Origin: Pseudonocardiaceae bacterium YIM PH 21723
GTDB lineage: Bacteria; Actinomycetota; Actinomycetes; Mycobacteriales; Pseudonocardiaceae
Direction: 5' to 3'
Assembly (NCBI GenBank): GCA_003600225.1
Contig: QZFT01000052.1
Span: 1-62,120 of the forward strand
Length of the DNA stretch: 62,120 nt
Below are positions 60,340 to 62,120 of this stretch, one piece after another (position 1 is the first letter of the stretch; every line of letters starts with the position of its first letter). The notes under the pieces are model-generated. The model did not search any database and was not told the DNA's origin. It saw only the letters and a list, made by a program, of their open reading frames with translations. Both the position numbers and the translations under genes were made by a program.

Positions 60340-60798
60340 ATGCAGTGGACGACCTTCCTGGCCACCTTCGTGGGGGCGGCGATCGCCGGGTGCGCGGCGC
60401 TGCTGGCGCAGTCCCGCAAAGGCCGGCACGAACTGCTGGCCGAGGGCAGGCAGACCCGGCGCGAGGTCTACATGCGACTGCAGAGCTCCCTGGCCAAGGC
60501 GCGCAGCGAGCTGCTGGCGTTGTCCAAGCTCGCCGATCTGGCCGGCCGGGACCGCGATGAGCTGGCCCGGCAGCTATTCGCACCGTGCTACGAGCCGCGG
60601 CACCATCTGGAGTTGATCGCGCCGCCGGAGGTCACCGACCCGGCGTTGATCCACTTCCGGTCGGTGCGGACGATGCGCGACCTGGTGTGCGCGGGCAAGG
60701 GAGTCACGGACCCGGAGTGGCTGCCGAACAAGCAGCAGATCAAGGCCACCCTGGATGCCATGCGGCTGGCCATGCGCCAGGATCTGGAACGGCTGTGA
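60340..60798 (+). CDS. Hypothetical membrane-anchored coiled-coil protein
   Basis: Protein of 152 residues without a recognised family. One N-terminal hydrophobic helix (FLATFVGAAIAGCAALLAQS, about 5-24) is followed by a charged helical region (HELLAEGRQTRREVYMRLQSSLAKARSELLALSKLADLAGRDRDELARQL) likely to form a coiled coil, facing the cytoplasm by charge. ATG 60340 has TAGCCT exactly 6 nt upstream and is preferred over the GTG directly before it. Many actinobacteria have similar small anchored proteins of unknown role. Confidence 0.72.
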   Translation: MQWTTFLATFVGAAIAGCAALLAQSRKGRHELLAEGRQTRREVYMRLQSSLAKARSELLALSKLADLAGRDRDELARQLFAPCYEPRHHLELIAPPEVTDPALIHFRSVRTMRDLVCAGKGVTDPEWLPNKQQIKATLDAMRLAMRQDLERL

Positions 60799-60799
60799 C

Positions 60800-61564
60800 T
60801 CAGACGATGCTGTAGCCGCCGTCGATGACGATCGTCTCCCCCACCATGTACCGCGAGGCCGACGAGCACAGGTACAGGGCGGCGTCGACCAGATCGGTGG
60901 GCCGGCCCATGTCGCCGCTGGGGATACGCGAGTGCCAGAAGGCCGACTTCTCCGGATTGGCCTCCAGGAACACATCGGTCATCTCCGAGCGAATGTAGCC
61001 GGGGGCGATGCCGTTGACCCGGATCCCCTGCTCCACCCACTCGATGGCCAGGCTCTTGGTCAGCATGTCCACCGCCGCCTTGGACACGTTGTACGCGGTC
61101 TGCTGCTGCGGGATGTTGACGATGCGCCCGGACATCGAGGAGATGTTCACGATCGCGGCTTTCCGGCCCGCCGCGATGTTCTGCCGGGCGAAGGCGCGGC
61201 TGGCGTAGAACACGCCGTCCAGGTTCACCCCCATGATCCGCCGCCACTGCTCGTCGGTGGTGTCCACGGCGGGCTGGTGCAGGGCGATCCCGGCGTTGTT
61301 GATCAGGATCGTCGGCTGGCCGAGCTCGCTCTGGATGCGGTCGAACGCGGCGTCCACGGCGACCGAGTCGGCGACGTCGCACTCGACGCCCAGGGCGCGC
61401 ACACCGTGTTCGGCGGCCAGCTGGGCGGCGGTCTCGTGGACCTGGGGCCGGGTGGCGATCAACGCGAGGTGCACGCCTTTCTTCGCGAGCCCTTCGGCGA
61501 GTGCGTGGCCAATGCCCCGTGCGCCACCGGTCACTACGGCTGTCTGTCCACCTAGGTCGTCCAT
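60800..61564 (-). CDS. Short-chain dehydrogenase/reductase (FabG-like)
   Basis: NAD(P)-dependent oxidoreductase of 254 residues. The cofactor motif TGGARGIGHALAEGLAKKG is at about 11-30, NNAG at 88-91, the catalytic Ser in NISSMSGRI, and Tyr-Lys in TAYNVSKAAVDML. The C-terminal SSASRYMVGETIVIDGGYSIV is the classical SDR end. Substrate could be a sugar, polyol or ketone. ATG 61564 has TAGGCT exactly 6 nt before it. Transcribed convergently to the hypothetical coiled-coil gene, with one base between their stops. Confidence 0.9.
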   Translation of the reverse strand: MDDLGGQTAVVTGGARGIGHALAEGLAKKGVHLALIATRPQVHETAAQLAAEHGVRALGVECDVADSVAVDAAFDRIQSELGQPTILINNAGIALHQPAVDTTDEQWRRIMGVNLDGVFYASRAFARQNIAAGRKAAIVNISSMSGRIVNIPQQQTAYNVSKAAVDMLTKSLAIEWVEQGIRVNGIAPGYIRSEMTDVFLEANPEKSAFWHSRIPSGDMGRPTDLVDAALYLCSSASRYMVGETIVIDGGYSIV

Positions 61565-61651
61565 GTTCTCAGCCTAGATCCACCCGATAGTGGTTTCTGA
61601 TGTCCCACCCGGATCACCTAGACCTTCAGCTGTGCACGAGATTTTGCGGAT

Positions 61652-61668
61652 GCGGGAACGATTCCCGC
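61652..61668. promoter_or_regulatory. Palindrome upstream of the coiled-coil gene
   Basis: GCGGGAACGATTCCCGC has 7-bp arms around a 3-bp centre and lies about 41 bp upstream of the inferred transcription start at 61701. Its position fits an activator or repressor site, but the regulator is unknown. Confidence 0.45.
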
Positions 61669-61700
61669 TGATCAACTTGGTGGAAGGTAGGCTGGGGACC

Positions 61701-62066
61701 ATGGTGGCTGAGAACCTGGAGCCGCGCGTCGCGGCGGTCGAGGTGAAGCTCGGCGAACTGACCGAAGAGGTCAAAGAGGTCAAGCTCATTGCGACCGGCG
61801 CCCGTGACGAGGCCAAGCTCGCCCGGCAGGAGATCAAAGATTTCCGCCAGGCGACCACGACGACCCTCAACGCGATGCAGGAGAACATCAGCGAACTGCA
61901 TGGGCGCATGGGCAGCCTGGAAGGTCGCGTAGGGAGCCTGGAAACCAAGGTCGACCAGGGATTCATGACGATGCGGGCCAAGTTCGACCAGCTTGCCGCC
62001 GGTCAGGCGGAGCTCGGTGGCCTGTTGAACGTGTTGATCAACCAGGGTAAGAAGCAGCCCGAATAA
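61701..62066 (+). CDS. Small coiled-coil protein
   Basis: Protein of 121 residues, nearly all helical with heptad-like spacing: VAAVEVKLGELTEEVKEVK, ARDEAKLARQEIKDFRQATTTTLNAMQENISELHGRMGSLEGRVGSLETKVDQGF, and a C-terminal FDQLAAGQAELGGLLNVLINQGKKQPE. It has no enzyme motif; a scaffold or partner-binding role is likely. ATG 61701 is taken because TAGGCT (61688-61693) lies 7 nt before it, making the mRNA leaderless. Earlier in-frame starts (from 61590) would extend over the promoter and the palindrome at 61652-61668. Confidence 0.7.
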   Translation: MVAENLEPRVAAVEVKLGELTEEVKEVKLIATGARDEAKLARQEIKDFRQATTTTLNAMQENISELHGRMGSLEGRVGSLETKVDQGFMTMRAKFDQLAAGQAELGGLLNVLINQGKKQPE

Positions 62067-62073
62067 ACGTTTC

Positions 62074-62094
62074 CCGGAGTTGACGAGGTTCGGG
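62074..62094 (+). repeat. Possible left arm of a third hairpin-repeat copy
   Basis: This 21-base segment downstream of the coiled-coil gene matches the left arm of the repeated hairpin at 14161 in 18 of 21 positions. The window ends before a right arm could be seen, so this is tentative. Confidence 0.3.
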
Positions 62095-62120
62095 CGCAGC
62101 CACCAGCCCGCGGTGTCCGG

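Overview
The window is high-GC (roughly 68-70 %), densely packed actinobacterial chromosome. Pointers are the DUF222/HNH (13E12-type) endonuclease at the left edge, a DUF5703 gene next to an LppL-like lipoprotein, a TIGR03086 (mycothiol maleylpyruvate isomerase-type) protein, a SARP regulator, an FprB-type ferredoxin reductase, frequent GTG starts and many apparently leaderless genes. My best guess is a Pseudonocardiales member (Amycolatopsis/Allokutzneria-like); this is inference. I see no rRNA, tRNA, CRISPR array, IS transposase or prophage. The only recombinase is an isolated tyrosine recombinase.

Layout. 0-6.8 kb: HNH nuclease, MFS exporter, two-gene ABC exporter, tyrosine recombinase, FAD monooxygenase with a divergent ArsR-type regulator and twin operators. 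7-13 kb: methyltransferase, an ECF42-like sigma factor coupled to a DGPF/YCII protein, S9 peptidase, RibD-type reductase, YqeY, membrane protein. 13-19 kb: CDF metal exporter, then a conserved core block (histidine phosphatase, uppP, aldo/keto reductase, lppL-like, DUF5703, PrmC-like methyltransferase) resembling mycobacterial Rv2135c-Rv2138. 19-25.6 kb: MFS plus FAD monooxygenase, DUF899, SDR/aldo-keto reductase under a divergent TetR. 25.6-26.1 kb: gene-free, nearly symmetric inverted-repeat element. 26-36.7 kb: small regulator/enzyme modules (hydrolase, PadR + OYE-type reductase, GlxA-like, TetR pairs, D-aminoacylase-like amidohydrolase, MerR). 36.7-40.3 kb: a large membrane-embedded NACHT-WD40 protein. 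40.3-42.4 kb: MarR, orphan ABC-2 permease and second DUF899 protein, bracketed by a 26-bp direct repeat. 42.4-46 kb: ferredoxin-FNR fusion divergent from two tandem AurF-type diiron oxygenases. 46-54.9 kb: SARP regulator, two tandem imine-reductase-like genes, variant adenosine deaminase-like enzyme, APH-like kinase, and an MFS-isochorismatase-MarR operon under a perfect 40-bp palindrome. 55-62.1 kb: MgtC, STAS/ANTAR pair, small secreted protein, PEP-mutase/ICL-like enzyme, an unrecognised tail-anchored protein, flavin/quinone enzymes, SDR and a coiled-coil protein.

Three themes stand out. First, most enzyme genes sit in one- to three-gene modules with their own regulator, and the operators are visible as palindromes over the promoter. 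Second, at least twenty genes have a TANNNT hexamer ending exactly 6 or 7 nt before the start codon, pointing to leaderless transcription; I used this to choose several starts. Third, short repeated sequences occur between genes: a long hairpin shared by two convergent junctions, a 30-bp sequence shared by the symmetric element and the first MFS promoter, and the 26-bp direct repeat.

The best candidates for something new are the NACHT-membrane-WD40 protein, the duplicated AurF-like pair with its reductase, the unrecognised tail-anchored Cys/His protein at 57.9-58.8 kb, and the symmetric 473-bp element.
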